NCBI GenBank assembly: GCA_949825045.1
Contig: OX463829.1
Span: 19,376,715-19,440,714 of the forward strand
Direction: 5' to 3'
Source: Argyresthia goedartella
Lineage: Eukaryota; Arthropoda; Insecta; Lepidoptera; Argyresthiidae
DNA length: 64,000 nucleotides
Shown here piece by piece: positions 1 to 9,820 of this stretch. The position numbers and the translations under genes were made by a program. The notes beneath the pieces were generated by a model. It was not told the DNA's origin. It made no database searches and saw only the letters and a list, made by a program, of their open reading frames with translations. The stretch's first letter is position 1. Each line of letters starts with the position of its first letter.

Positions 1-37
1 AATAACTACTTCAGGCAAGGCATTCTGGTCCAAAAAT

Positions 38-435
38 TATTCTAGAATTATTTGCAATAGCCAGGTCATAAGGACTGTAACTTTGGACTTAACATTTTAA
101 CTGCGTTTTATGAGTAGTTATTCAATTTAGAAAATAATTATTTTATGTAATTAAAGAATAATTAACATTCTGGTCAATAAAAGGGCAGCCATATCTAGAA
201 TTATTTGTAATAGCTAGGCCATATACCTTAAACCGTAACTATGGACTTAACCCTGCATTTTCTGATTAGTAAATCAATTTAGAAATTAATTATTTTATAT
301 AATAATTAATTTCTAATTTGATTGAATTGGCCAGACCTAGAATTATTTGCAATAGTAATGAGGACCTGTATCCTTTAACTGCATATTCTGAGTAGTTAAT
401 CAATTTAGAAATTAATTATTTTACATAGATACATA
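38..435. repeat. three imperfect tandem copies of a ~145-bp AT-rich unit
   Basis: Three successive copies share landmarks in the same order: TAGAATTATTTGCAATAG at about 43, 195 and 338; CATTTTCTGA- or TTTTATGAGTAG-like text; and TCAATTTAGAAATTAATTAT at the end of each. Unit spacing is about 150 then 143 bp, with clear divergence, so this is an old minisatellite-like block. No coding potential seen. Confidence 0.7.
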
Positions 436-444
436 CATTGTAGT

Positions 445-525
445 AAAAAACCGGACAAATGCGAGCTTGACTCGCGTACCGAGGCTTCCGTACTTTGAAA
501 AGATAAGTCGGATTGAAAGACAAAC
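445..525 (+). repeat. head fragment of a lepidopteran dispersed repeat
   Basis: The text AAAAACCGGACAAATGCGAG followed by CTCGCGTACCGAGGCTTCCG matches the start of a repeat that I know is common in moth genomes. A much better preserved copy of the same start is at 24405. Only about 80 bp is present here and it is truncated on the right. Confidence 0.6.
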
Positions 526-526
526 T

Positions 527-575
527 TACAGTTGGTATGGGTGGTAACTTGCAGTTACCACCCATACCAACTGTA
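527..575. repeat. perfect hairpin, 23-bp arms, 3-nt loop
   Basis: The arm 527-549 is an exact reverse complement of 553-575, separated only by TGC. The match contains GGTATGGGTGGTAACT and AGTTACCACCCATACC. Nothing nearby explains it as a transposon terminus. Confidence 0.9.
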
Positions 576-859
576 TAGGCGGCAACTGCAATAGTAGTTT
601 GTAATCGTATAAACATATTTTTCGAAACGCGCCGCCGCTTACCTTACAATGTTAAGTTTAGATTGATATGTCGCTACAACTTTTACATCCCTGAAAACGC
701 TCGAGTTTGCTCAGAACATCTCGAACAGGGTTCGTGGCATGATCTTCTTCTACAAGAAAATAATAGCCACCGTTTTACGCCTATTCAAGATGGTAACATC
801 GTGATGCTTTTGAAAGCACGCGTTAACATTCGTTGATTTTGAAGATTATTAAAACATGG
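576..859. other. no gene recognised
   Basis: About 280 bp with no convincing coding or repeat signal. It lies directly left of the ISL2EU transposase remnant and may hold that element's eroded 5' end. Confidence 0.3.
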
Positions 860-1461
860 ATCATAATGAGTTCCGTACTTGGACCGGCCTAACTACTTAC
901 ATAGTTTGCGGAAGTTCTTAATGTTACTTTCAGTTTGTCTGTCCATAACCACAGACAAACTATATTAGCCGCTTTTTTTAATAAGATGAGAACTGGAGAC
1001 TCAAACAAAAGACTAGAGTCCATTTTTAAAACCAGTGAAAGGACATTCGGACCTATGTTAAAAATAGCTTCTGAATCTTTATGGCTGGTATTTAATCGCA
1101 CATCAAAAAAACTGATTTGCGCAGCAAAAAAGGATCAGCAAAAACCATTTTTATGTTTTAAATATTTTATGAATACTTAAGTTTATGTTTTAAGTATTTG
1201 TTGATTTATTACATGTTGAACCTAATCGCAGCAAATTTAAGGGATATTTTCAGCGCAAATCAGTATTTTTGATGTGCAGTTTAATATTTCAAAATCTTTA
1301 TTACATTATTTCGTGCCAGTCCACCTTGGTTTCGATCACATGTCACGCGCACAAGTGGCTCAAGAATTTGTTTTATTACCAACTGCACTATTTGGTAACC
1401 CTGATAGTAATCCCACAGATAGAAGATCTATAGTTATTTGTGATGGAACTTATATATTTTT
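860..1461 (+). pseudogene. ISL2EU-type transposase, 5' half (broken)
   Basis: Degraded transposase of the eukaryotic ISL2EU (PIF/Harbinger-like DDE) group. Reading shifts between frames. Residues like FRTWTGLT lie near 870; a helix-turn-helix-like block (FFNKMRTGDSNKRL, then a TSERT-type turn) is at 960-1060; the linker FVPVHLGFDHMSRAQV is at 1308-1355; and the first catalytic Asp sits in VICDGTYIF at about 1435-1460. The frame then ends abruptly at the insertion point of a non-LTR element. The protein logic resumes at 9828, where IQKS(T)NYFF and HNKYRKKPIK follow, so the two halves are one element split by about 8.4 kb of later insertions. Frameshifts and stops make it non-functional. Family assignment rests on motif order; a related PIF-type family is the alternative. 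Confidence 0.7.
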
Positions 1462-1468
1462 TTTATTT

Positions 1469-2893
1469 AGGTGGAAAGAGCACTAGAAAACAAAGAGATT
1501 GCCCTGGGATGTTTCTTTGATGTAGAGGGGGCTTTTGACAGGGCAAACTTCCAAGCAATAGAAGAATCCCTTAGGCGGGACGGAATACATGAACAGTTAG
1601 CAAAATGGGTGGTAACCATGCTCAAAAACAGGGTGATCATTGCATATCTTGCTGGGACTAGCTATTCAATTGGAGCAAATAGAGGATTCCCACTAGGTGG
1701 ATGCTTATATCCACTGATATGGTGTATTTTTATAGACTCCCTTATAACTCGCGTTGCCAAAATGAATATATACCTACAGGTATATTCAGATGATGGGGAT
1801 ATTGTTATAATAGGAAAAGTGCTAAATACGATACGAGATATTATGAAGAACGCAATAGGATAGGTCTTACGGTGGTGTCAATAAAAAGACCTTGATCTAA
1901 ACCCGAAGAAAGCAAACTCTTCATGAATTAACAGAAAAATATTGAAATGTTTTCCATTACGTTGAAGAGCATAAGACTAGAAGTGGTTCGTGAGATTAAA
2001 TAACTACGAGTGACCTTTGACTGGAGAATGAAGTTTCTACTCATGTAAAGTCACAGTGCGCTAAGGCTATTAGAGTCTTATTCCAATGCGAGAGAGCTGT
2101 AGCGAACAGATGGGGAATGAAGCCAGAGATCATCCATTGGATCTACGGCATCGGACCAGAAATCATTCTACCAAGGATTCTATACGTATCAATTGTATGG
2201 TGGCAAAGAACAGAACTAGCAACGACAAAAAAGACCTTGGCAAGGTACAACGACTGGCATGTCTTATGATCACAGGAGTCATGAGGTCTACACCAACGGT
2301 ATCCTTACTAGCAATTACTAACAACTAACAGAGAAAAAATTGGGAAATAGAAACAAACCAACCGGCTGTAACTTGCTTCACGGATGGCTCAAGAAGAGAA
2401 AGCACAAAACTAGCAGGAGCTGGCTTTTGCATAATGGACAGCAATAAACAAGACAAATCAATTGCCTTGGGGCCTTACGCCAGCGTGTTCCAAGCGGAAA
2501 TCTACGCCATAATGGAATGCGCTGAGGCACTAAGGAAAACAGCAGAAATTAAAAACAAGACAGTAGCAATCTATTCTGACAGTCAGGCAGCTTTAAAGGC
2601 GCTTAGGCAACCAATGAATAAATCTGCACTAGTCAATGAGTGTAAGGCCAGTCTTAACTCTTTGGGAAGAACATCAGAAATAATTATCGCATGGGTCCCT
2701 GTCATGTCAAGTCATGAAGGGATTCACGGTAACGAAAAATGAGCTGGCAAGAAACGGCGCTGATGAGCGTTTAATTGGACCAGAACCAAGATAACCTATA
2801 TCAGCGACTGTCACAAAGAACATCTTCAACATGACAGCTACGCGAGATGCAAACCAAGATGTTTATCTTAAGGAAAGCCCCCAAAAAGGCTAA
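1469..2893 (+). mobile_element. non-LTR retrotransposon, 5' part: RT and RNase H (broken)
   Basis: A 5'-truncated non-LTR retrotransposon. An open segment at 1471-1863 carries reverse-transcriptase blocks: GCFFDVEGAFD (catalytic Asp), GFPLGG (normally CPQGG-like) and the YSDDGD active-site box (usual form YADD). Stops break the thumb region (1864-2330). From about 2375 an RNase H domain follows, with FTDGS, SDSQAA and AWVP-H-GI-GNEK motifs. The body breaks at 2893 where a Gypsy element has inserted; the C-terminal zinc-knuckle region resumes at 9391. A possible 7-bp target duplication TTTATTT flanks the whole element (1462-1468 and 9821-9827), although this is low-complexity sequence. An RNase H after the RT suggests the LOA/I/jockey side of the non-LTR tree; the clade is not certain. 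Confidence 0.75.
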
Positions 2894-2897
2894 GTAC

Positions 2898-3236
2898 TGT
2901 AAGGTTCGATATTTGTTTATGCGATTATATTGTATACGGGCCTCTTTAGAGTGGGTGTCACTTTGACACTGTTACTTATTTTGTAGTTTTAAAAAGAAAG
3001 AGGCTTGGATGTGAGAAGTCAATGTGACACACTTCACCTTAGGCTTCGGCCAGCGACAGAGCTAAATTATAGTGAGGATTAGCGTAATGGCTATCGAGCC
3101 AGTTGTGGATCCCTTTTATACAAAGTGTAAATAACTGTAAACTAAATCAATAAAAACCACAACAACAAACCAGTCCAGTCTTATGATTTATAATTATCAA
3201 TTAGGCAGTAATCGTATAGTGGTTAGGAGCACTACA
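2898..3236 (+). repeat. Gypsy 5' LTR
   Basis: 339 bp, TG...CA ends. Contains AATCAATAAAAACC near 3147, a plausible poly(A) signal. Matches 9048-9386 with three differences seen by eye. Confidence 0.93.
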
Positions 3237-3237
3237 T

Positions 3238-3256
3238 TGGTGGAGGCGCCAAACGA
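3238..3256 (+). promoter_or_regulatory. candidate primer-binding site
   Basis: TGGTGGAGGCGCCAAACG begins one to two bases after the 5' LTR and starts with TGG, as expected for pairing with a tRNA 3' CCA end. The priming tRNA is not identified. Confidence 0.45.
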
Positions 3257-3513
3257 ACCGGAGAAATAGGAAGACTGCTTCAGAAGGAAGGTGACGTCAT
3301 AAGAAGTGGCGTAATAGAAGAATCGTCGATCCAGACCTTGAAGAATCGAGGAAGGATCGAAAGTGCATTGAAGGGAAGTGTGTTTCTGTACTTAAGTTTT
3401 TTATTTAGGAATTACCTCGACCTGCCAAGCGAGTGAAGAATCGAATAGGAAAATATTGTGGGAAGATTTTTATAGCGGCGGACATTTTGTGAAAAATTTT
3501 ATGAAATTATTTC

Positions 3514-4253
3514 ATGATGGAGGATTTGTCAACTTGTTTTTCGGGGAGTCCTCAGGAGTCCTTTGAAGACTTTTTAGAAGACTTCAGAGATGCTGCATCG
3601 AGGAAGAAATTTATATCGTCGGAGGAATTAAAATTATTGTTTTCTTCGTATTTGAAAGGTGGAGCCTTATATTTTTTTAGGGAAATTAGGGGCAGTGCCC
3701 AGACATTTGACGAGGTGGTGAATAAATTTAATGAGGAATTTGGAAGCACAGACTTTGCAGAGAAGTTCTACAATGCCAAGCAAGAGAAAAGAAGTTTGTT
3801 GGACTACTTCCATTATTTAGGGGACCTGGCGAGGAAGGCTAGAGTTACCAAAGATGACATTTTTATAACGCAATTTTTAAGAGGATTGCAAAACCATCTT
3901 AGAAATAAATTAATGTTAAGCCATTTTGTAGATAAGAAGGCGCTAAGGGCGGTACTGGTACAGATGGAGAAATTAAGTCCGGGAAGTGATGATAATGTGA
4001 ATGTGTTTAGGAACCCGGCAACTTTTGGACCGAATTTGGCCCATAGCAATAGGGGGGGGGGGGGGGGGGGGGGGGGGGGAAGACAGACCGTTTCACACAC
4101 AATTTAATCAAGGCCCTACTCAAACCCACGACGAACGCCGAATGTTTCGCCGTCGGCAAGTGGTCAGGAACCACATATTAGACCTGGTACTAATAATTAT
4201 AATTTGCGTCCTAAGCAAGCGGATTTTGCAACACGTCGTCGCTAGAGGCCGAT
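3514..4253 (+). pseudogene. Gypsy gag-like ORF, frameshifted
   Basis: The 197-residue open frame from 3514 has the helical, charged look of a retrotransposon capsid domain (FEEFGSTDFAEKFYNAKQE, DYFHYLGDLARKA), consistent with Retrotrans_gag-type folds. At 4052-4079 a run of 28 G interrupts the frame. Downstream, gag-like basic text (NQGPTQTHDERRMFRRR, then NYNLRPKQADF) is found in two other frames up to about 4250, so at least two frame changes lie in the nucleocapsid part. No CCHC knuckle is visible. The start ATG ATG at 3514 is the first long in-frame start after the leader. Confidence 0.75.
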
Positions 4254-4328
4254 AGCGGTGACCAGGCTGACCTGTGGAATGAGGGCCTCAGACGAGCTGA
4301 GCAGCGTAGCACAGAGGCGAAACGACCA

Positions 4329-4859
4329 ATGGGGAAGAACGTCGCAGTCGAGGCGGATCAGCAGGTCAGACCATTAGTTTTATTGATTTCTTCTAATGTA
4401 AACGTGGTAGCTCTTTTAGATACAGGCGCTACAGCTTCATGCATCAGCCCAGCCGTTGCAGATCAAGTGGGTGCGAGATGTGTGCAAGAAGAGAAAAGAG
4501 GGGTTAAGGCGGTAAATGGAAGTTTGCTGCAAATTGTAGGGAAATGTGTTATAGATTTTAGTTTGGACAATTTTAGCTTTTCACGGGAATTTTTAGTAAT
4601 AACTGATTTAAATTGTAGCATTATTTTAGGGGTGGATTTTTTTATAAAGAACGGTATGAATATTGATTTTGTTCATTCGTGTATGTGTTTTTTCCAGGGA
4701 AAAATACCGTTTTTCAATAGTTTCCATACGAAACAAAACACGACGCCGGTAAAACGAAACGTCATATGCGTAGGGATTCTTTCAAAACAAAAGATAGGGT
4801 CGGACTTTCTAGACGGTTCTAGAAGGAAACAAGTGAACCACGGTTATCGCGGATCGTGA
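4329..4859 (+). CDS. Gypsy protease domain
   Basis: 176-residue open frame with the retroviral-type aspartic protease signature LLDTGATASCIS (residues about 34-45) and the second conserved patch SIILGVDFF. The frame differs by one base from the RT frame that follows, so pol expression would need a shift between about 4750 and 4859, where the frame 3 stop TGA (4857-4859) occurs. Whether this is programmed or a mutation cannot be told from one copy. Confidence 0.8.
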   Translation: MGKNVAVEADQQVRPLVLLISSNVNVVALLDTGATASCISPAVADQVGARCVQEEKRGVKAVNGSLLQIVGKCVIDFSLDNFSFSREFLVITDLNCSIILGVDFFIKNGMNIDFVHSCMCFFQGKIPFFNSFHTKQNTTPVKRNVICVGILSKQKIGSDFLDGSRRKQVNHGYRGS

Positions 4860-4860
4860 C

Positions 4861-6066
4861 GTGATAAATTCTATCGACTTTCAGGAGTTAAGAAAGGGCG
4901 ATTACGTTTATTTCTCGGGGTTATCAGATTCGTGCGAATTTGCGTTTGGGGTAGAAGATAAACGGTTTATCGTAAATGAGGATTTATGTGAGAATGATAA
5001 GAGGGTATTATTGGCGTTGTTGGATAGGAATGCGGATAGATTTGCGTTTGCAACTGACCAGTTAGGTAGGTCGGAGATAGTGTCGGTCGATATTAAGACT
5101 TATGATGAAGAGCCGGTTCATTGTCACCCGTATCGCGTTTTGCCGGTGCAACGGGAAATTATTGAGGAGCAGGTCGCGGAGATGTTGAAACTAGGTGTTA
5201 TTAGGGAATCCACTAGTTCTTATGCTGCGCCCGTTGTGTTAATTAAAAAGCCCCATGATTCATGGAGGTTTTGTATAGATTATCGGAAATTAAATAAGAA
5301 AAATTGTAGGGATAATTATCCTATTCCGCGGATAGAAGACATTGTCGATAGTTTGGCCGGGGCCAAGTATTTTGCGGAGTTAGATCTCAATTCAGGTTAT
5401 TGGCAGACGGTTATAACGGAAGGTAGGCATAAAACGGCTTTCGTCACGACCACGGGTCTTTATGAATTTAATGTTGTTCCGTTCGGTTTGGCAACGAGTC
5501 AAGCGGTTTTCCAACGGATGGTGGATAAAGTTTTAGCGGATTTAAGATTTAAAGGGGTTATGGTTTACGTGGACAATGTAATTGTGTATGGTAGAACGTT
5601 CGAGGAGTTTACCGATACGTTGCAGAAAGTTTTTGGGCGGTTTAGAGAAGCGAACTTGACCTTCAAGCCATCCAAATGTAAATTCGGTTTTTGCGAGATT
5701 GAGATGCTAGGTTATATAATCTCGAATGAAGGAGTAAAACCTAGTGAGAAAAAGCTGAAGGCTATGCAACAGGTTCCAACTCCCACATCTACGAAGGATG
5801 TGAAAGAATTATTAGGTTTATTTTCTTATTATAGAAAATTTGTATCGAATTTTGCGAGAATATCGTTACCGCTCACTAAATTATTGAAAAGGGGGGTAAA
5901 GTTTCAATGGAATGAAGAATTGCAGAATTCGTTCGAGTATATTAAGAAGGTTATTTGTAGTGCGCCAATACTTTCCTATTATTCGGGGGATAAGTCGGTT
6001 ACTACGAGAGTTTATGTGGATGCGTCTAACGAGGCGTTAGGTGCAGTATTGATGCAGGGCATTTAA
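4861..6066 (+). pseudogene. Gypsy reverse transcriptase and start of RNase H
   Basis: 401-residue open frame. RT motifs in order: YRKLNKK, ELDLNSGYWQ (first catalytic Asp), FNVVPFGLATSQAVFQR, and VYVDNVIVYG where the second Asp of the usual YVDD box is replaced by Asn. The tether and first RNase H motif (VYVDASNEALGAVLMQ) follow. The frame ends at TAA 6064-6066, but the RNase H continues in the same frame at 6070, so this is a nonsense mutation rather than a natural end. The D-to-N change should inactivate polymerisation. Confidence 0.9.
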
Positions 6067-6069
6067 AAA

Positions 6070-6819
6070 ATGAGTCCGGTTGCCTATGCGTCTAGGAAGT
6101 TAACGGATGCGGAGAAAAAATATAGTACGACGGAGAAAGAGTGTCTGGGGTTAGTATGGGCGTTAAGGCACTATAGGCATTATCTTTGGGGATCGTATTT
6201 TCAGGTTGTTACAGACCATAGCGCGTTATGTTGGTTAAAGTCAAAAAAAGATATGTCTGGTAGATTAGCGCGATGGGCGTTAGAGATACAAGAATGGGAT
6301 TTCGAGATAGTTTATTGCTCGGGGAAAAGCAATGTAGTGGCAGATTTTTTGAGTAGGAATCCGCTAATGGAAGAAGGGAAACGGGAAACAGAAGGACCTC
6401 AGTCTTCTTCTCGTTCTGAACCTGATGATGATGGTTTGGAAGTTTTTAGTATTAATGTAGAGTCGTTACAGGCGGATCAAGAGAACGATTCATTTTGTAG
6501 TAGATGGTTAACGCGGTTGAGTGAATGTCCGGAAGCGTGGCGTAGCGGTTTTTGTTTGAGAAATAATTTATTATATAAAAGCGTACGTAGAGATGGAGAA
6601 ATTAGGGAGGTATTAGTATTGCCTAGGTCTTTGTTTCAAAATGTAATGAACGAATTACATGATGAGGCGTGGACAGGAGGTCATTTGGGTCTCGCAAAGA
6701 CGTTGAAGAGGTTTCGGTCGAAATATTTCATGCCGAAAGCCGATAAGGAGATAGAGCGTTATATAGCTTCGTGCGTGCCGTGTCAAGAAAGGAAATTAGT
6801 AAAAAGCGTAGCAGATTAG
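6070..6819 (+). pseudogene. Gypsy RNase H remainder and integrase zinc domain
   Basis: Same frame as the preceding RT. Contains RNase H motifs (YSTTEKECLGLVWAL, VVTDHSAL) and the integrase H2C2 zinc-binding block: HDEAWTGGHLG with a downstream CVPCQ pair. Ends at TAG 6817-6819, after which the integrase core continues in frame. Confidence 0.88.
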
Positions 6820-7671
6820 ATGCCGATTAGGGTCTCGGATATTTTTGAGAAGGTAGGAATCGACATGCTAGGAGCGTTTCCACGTTCGTCGAGAGATAAC
6901 CGTTTTATTATAGTCGCGGTAGAGTATGCGTCGCGGTTTGCGATATGTAAGGCGTTACCTAGGGATGAATCGGAAGATGTAGTGCGGTTTTTAGTTGAGG
7001 AAGTTTTCTGTAGGTTCGGGCCGATTAGGGAAATTATTTCAGATAGAGGAACAGTTTTTACGGCGGGAATTGTAAAAGAAACGGTAGAGCACTTTGGGGC
7101 TAAAATGGTACATACAAGTTCGTTTCACCCACAGAGTAACGGTTTGGTAGAGCGAATGAATAGAACGTTAACTTCGATGTTATCAAAATATTTAGGTAGT
7201 AATCAAAGGCTCGGTTTTACCTTTACGGTACATGCGTATAACACTAGCGTGCAGGCGTCAACGAAAGTGTCGCCGTATAATATTTTATTTGGTAGGGAAC
7301 CGTGCTCAGTGGTGGATCGATCATTAGGATTAAACGCAGTTGGTTTAGACGAAACGGTAGATGAAAGGGTAAATCGTGTGGGTAGGCTGCTGACCAAGGC
7401 GTTAGGAAATATCGCGAACGCACAGCGTGTACAAAAGCGGTATTACGATATGAGATCAAAACCCAGATCGTTCCGGGTGAATGACTTAGTTTTGTTATAC
7501 GTACCAAGGTGGATAACGGGAAGATGTATGAAGTTGGCACGTCTGTATCAAGGACCATACAAGGTCATTGAGATCGTTGGGAGGTCTAATGTGCTGATTC
7601 GTCGTCTGAACTCACGGTCACGGGGCGTTATTGTTAACACAAATCGTTTAAAATGCTTTGTGCTGCGTTGA
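6820..7671 (+). CDS. Gypsy integrase core
   Basis: 283-residue frame with the DDE integrase core: GIDMLGAF (Asp), IISDRGTVF (Asp), and GLVERMNRTL (Glu), with spacing typical of D,D-35-E integrases. A basic C-terminal region (FRVNDLVLLYVPR, GPYKVIEIVG) resembles the SH3-like integrase tail. Natural-looking TGA at 7669-7671. It would be read as the C-terminal part of pol if the stop before 6820 were absent. Confidence 0.9.
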   Translation: MPIRVSDIFEKVGIDMLGAFPRSSRDNRFIIVAVEYASRFAICKALPRDESEDVVRFLVEEVFCRFGPIREIISDRGTVFTAGIVKETVEHFGAKMVHTSSFHPQSNGLVERMNRTLTSMLSKYLGSNQRLGFTFTVHAYNTSVQASTKVSPYNILFGREPCSVVDRSLGLNAVGLDETVDERVNRVGRLLTKALGNIANAQRVQKRYYDMRSKPRSFRVNDLVLLYVPRWITGRCMKLARLYQGPYKVIEIVGRSNVLIRRLNSRSRGVIVNTNRLKCFVLR

Positions 7672-9047
7672 GGAGTTCGTCTGATATTAAATAATTACAC
7701 ATTAGGAGTATAATATAATTTTATCCCGGTTGATGGTTTGTGGTTTGTGTATGCGGTAGTGTTATGAATTGTTTATTAACCGGTGTTTCTTTTCATGTTG
7801 CTGCTGAACTATGATGTTTGATGAGGACCGTACACCAAAGACCCAAGAAATATCTGTAACATACTAGATTTCCGTGGTAGATTACCTTTATATGAGAAAT
7901 TTATAAACAACAGTTCGAATAATTGTTTGAACCGATCGCCTGGTTTTATCTTTGAGAGCAGTATGACAAGGCAATAGCTATTCGTCATAGGGTTCTGTTT
8001 TGGTTCCCGCGTTCTTAAAGTATAGAGTTGGGATGATTTGGTAAGGGGAGAGTATGGGTTGGTCGTAAAGTTGGTAACGAAGGTTTCTCAATGAAAGTAA
8101 TTTCTGATGTGGGATTACTCGGGTATTCGATACACATTCGAGATTCTTTGTAGTGTCTTAACTTGGGTAATTTGTTGCAACTCACGGCGATTATCTTAAA
8201 CTGTTAATAGTAAAAGATAGTTTACTGAATTCCAATGGATTAGTTGAGATGTTTGTAAGTTGTAGTATCGGTTTTAAAGCTAGTTGATTTCATCGTATTA
8301 TTGGAACGTATTTTAATGAACTCATTCGTAAGCTGTGGCTTAGTAATACGGTTCTATAGATTAATCCTGTTAATATGGTTGACGTTACCTATATTTGAAA
8401 ATGATATTTTTTTTTCTTTGATCTTTGCCTGCGTTAATTTTTGAAATATTTCCATTCAGTGGAAAGAGTTCACAATGTATTCACAATTGTTTATGCAAAG
8501 ATCGAGTTATGTTAGTTTTTAGGAACGGAGGTATTATAGTTGTCTGATAAGTTTTTCGCTAGTTTTTATTGTCAGAAAGTTTGTCGAATGATAACCATTC
8601 GAGAAGCCAAATCTTAGCTAGATTCAGCTGTTTGCCTTCGTATTGTAATTGAGAGTTTTCTAGCGTTAGGTAGGTTAGTGTTAAGCCGCGAATAATTGTA
8701 TGATGGGATCATAGGGTGTTATAATTTAAGTTTTTTAAGGTGCATAGCCTACACCTTAAGTGTAGTTTGGTTTTGTTATTTAATGTTTAATTGAGTAGGT
8801 TAAATGGGATGGTTGGACAGATAAGGATTAGGGTACTTGATGTTATTTGAAATTATGCTTGCGGCATATTTACTGTTTTTTAGATTTCAAGCATAGCAAG
8901 CTCACTTAATGTTAACATTTAATGTTTTTTAGATTTTAGACTTTGAGATAGGGTTGTCATTTTAGATTTTAGACTTTGAGTTAGGGTTGCCACTTTGAAA
9001 AAAAAAAAAAACCGTTGGATTTTTTTTTTAACGGAGGGAGGAATGAT
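7672..9047 (+). other. Gypsy 3' untranslated region with polypurine tract
   Basis: Nearly 1.4 kb between integrase and the 3' LTR with no sizeable ORF and no envelope gene. A short direct duplication (TTTAGATTTTAGACTTTGAG at about 8929 and 8962) lies near the end, followed by opposed A and T homopolymers. The candidate polypurine tract ACGGAGGGAGGAATGAT ends at 9047, immediately before the LTR. Confidence 0.65.
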
Positions 9048-9386
9048 TGTAAGGTTCGATATTTGTTTATGCGATTATATTGTATACGGGCCTCTTTAGA
9101 GTGGGTGTCACTTTGACACTGTTACTTATTTTGTAGTTTTAAAAAGAAAGAGGCTTGGATGTGAGAAGTCAATGTGACACACTTCACCTTGGGCTTCGGC
9201 CAGCGACTGAGCTAAATTATAGTGAGGATTAGCGTAATGGCTATCGAGCCAGTTGTGGATCCCTTTTATACAAAGTGTAAATAACTGTAAACTAAATCAA
9301 TAAAAACCACAACAACAAACCAGTCCAGTCTTATTATTTATAATTATCAATTAGGCAGTAATCGTATAGTGGTTAGGAGCACTACA
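9048..9386 (+). repeat. Gypsy 3' LTR
   Basis: 339 bp, the same ends as the 5' copy; followed directly by the GTAC target duplication. Confidence 0.93.
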
Positions 9387-9390
9387 GTAC

Positions 9391-9820
9391 TTACTTAATC
9401 TTAGTAGGGAAAATCTAGCAATTCTGGTAGGTGTGGTGACAGGTGTCTATTTAGTTTGCAGTAACAAAATAAATAGACACCTATCATTATTAAGGCTCGT
9501 ACAGGACCCATCATGCCCTCACTGTGGCTTGGAGGTAAGTAGCCAGCACTTCTTGGGAGAATGAGTAATGCATTCAAACATAAGATGGCGAACCTAGGGA
9601 TAGATAACATTAAAGCAGATGATTTGTCAAACTTAAAGTGTAGCGACATCCTAGAATTCATTAAACAAACAAGATTTGAGGAGGTACATCGGTTGAACCA
9701 GCAGTAACCAGTGCCCAAACACTGGGAATTGGGTGAAATAGTCACGATAGAGGACCGAACACCCGCCTGTGGTTCAGCGGGGGTCCCACCTCATAATCAT
9801 CAAATCAAACGTATGACACA
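9391..9820 (+). mobile_element. non-LTR retrotransposon, 3' part
   Basis: Continuation of the element interrupted at 2893. Plus-strand text LSRENLAILVGVVTG, NRHLSLL and DPSCPHCGLEVSSQHFLGE is the conserved C-terminal region after RNase H, with a CxxC...H zinc-knuckle-like pattern. A stop follows and the rest to 9820 is degenerate C-terminus and 3' UTR. No poly(A) tail is visible. A long minus-strand frame over 9401-9745 is only the antisense of this region. Confidence 0.7.

Larger units (their letters stand above)
2898..9386 (+). mobile_element. Gypsy-type LTR retrotransposon, complete boundaries, broken ORFs
   Basis: A 6,489-bp element bounded by two 339-bp LTRs that start TGTAAGG and end CACTACA, flanked by the 4-bp target duplication GTAC (2894-2897, 9387-9390). 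By eye the LTRs differ at three positions, so insertion was recent. Order gag, protease, RT, RNase H, integrase is diagnostic of Gypsy; no envelope-like ORF follows. Lesions: a 28-G run and frame change in gag, a frame change between protease and RT, in-frame stops at 6064-6066 and 6817-6819, and YVDN instead of YVDD in the RT. It is inserted in the RNase H/C-terminal part of the non-LTR element, on the same strand. Confidence 0.93.

Noticed and set aside
7672..9047. Envelope gene after Gypsy integrase
   Set aside because: No frame of useful length, signal peptide or membrane segment.
9401..9745. 114-residue minus-strand frame
   Set aside because: The plus strand here reads as the C-terminus of a non-LTR element; the minus frame has no known domain.
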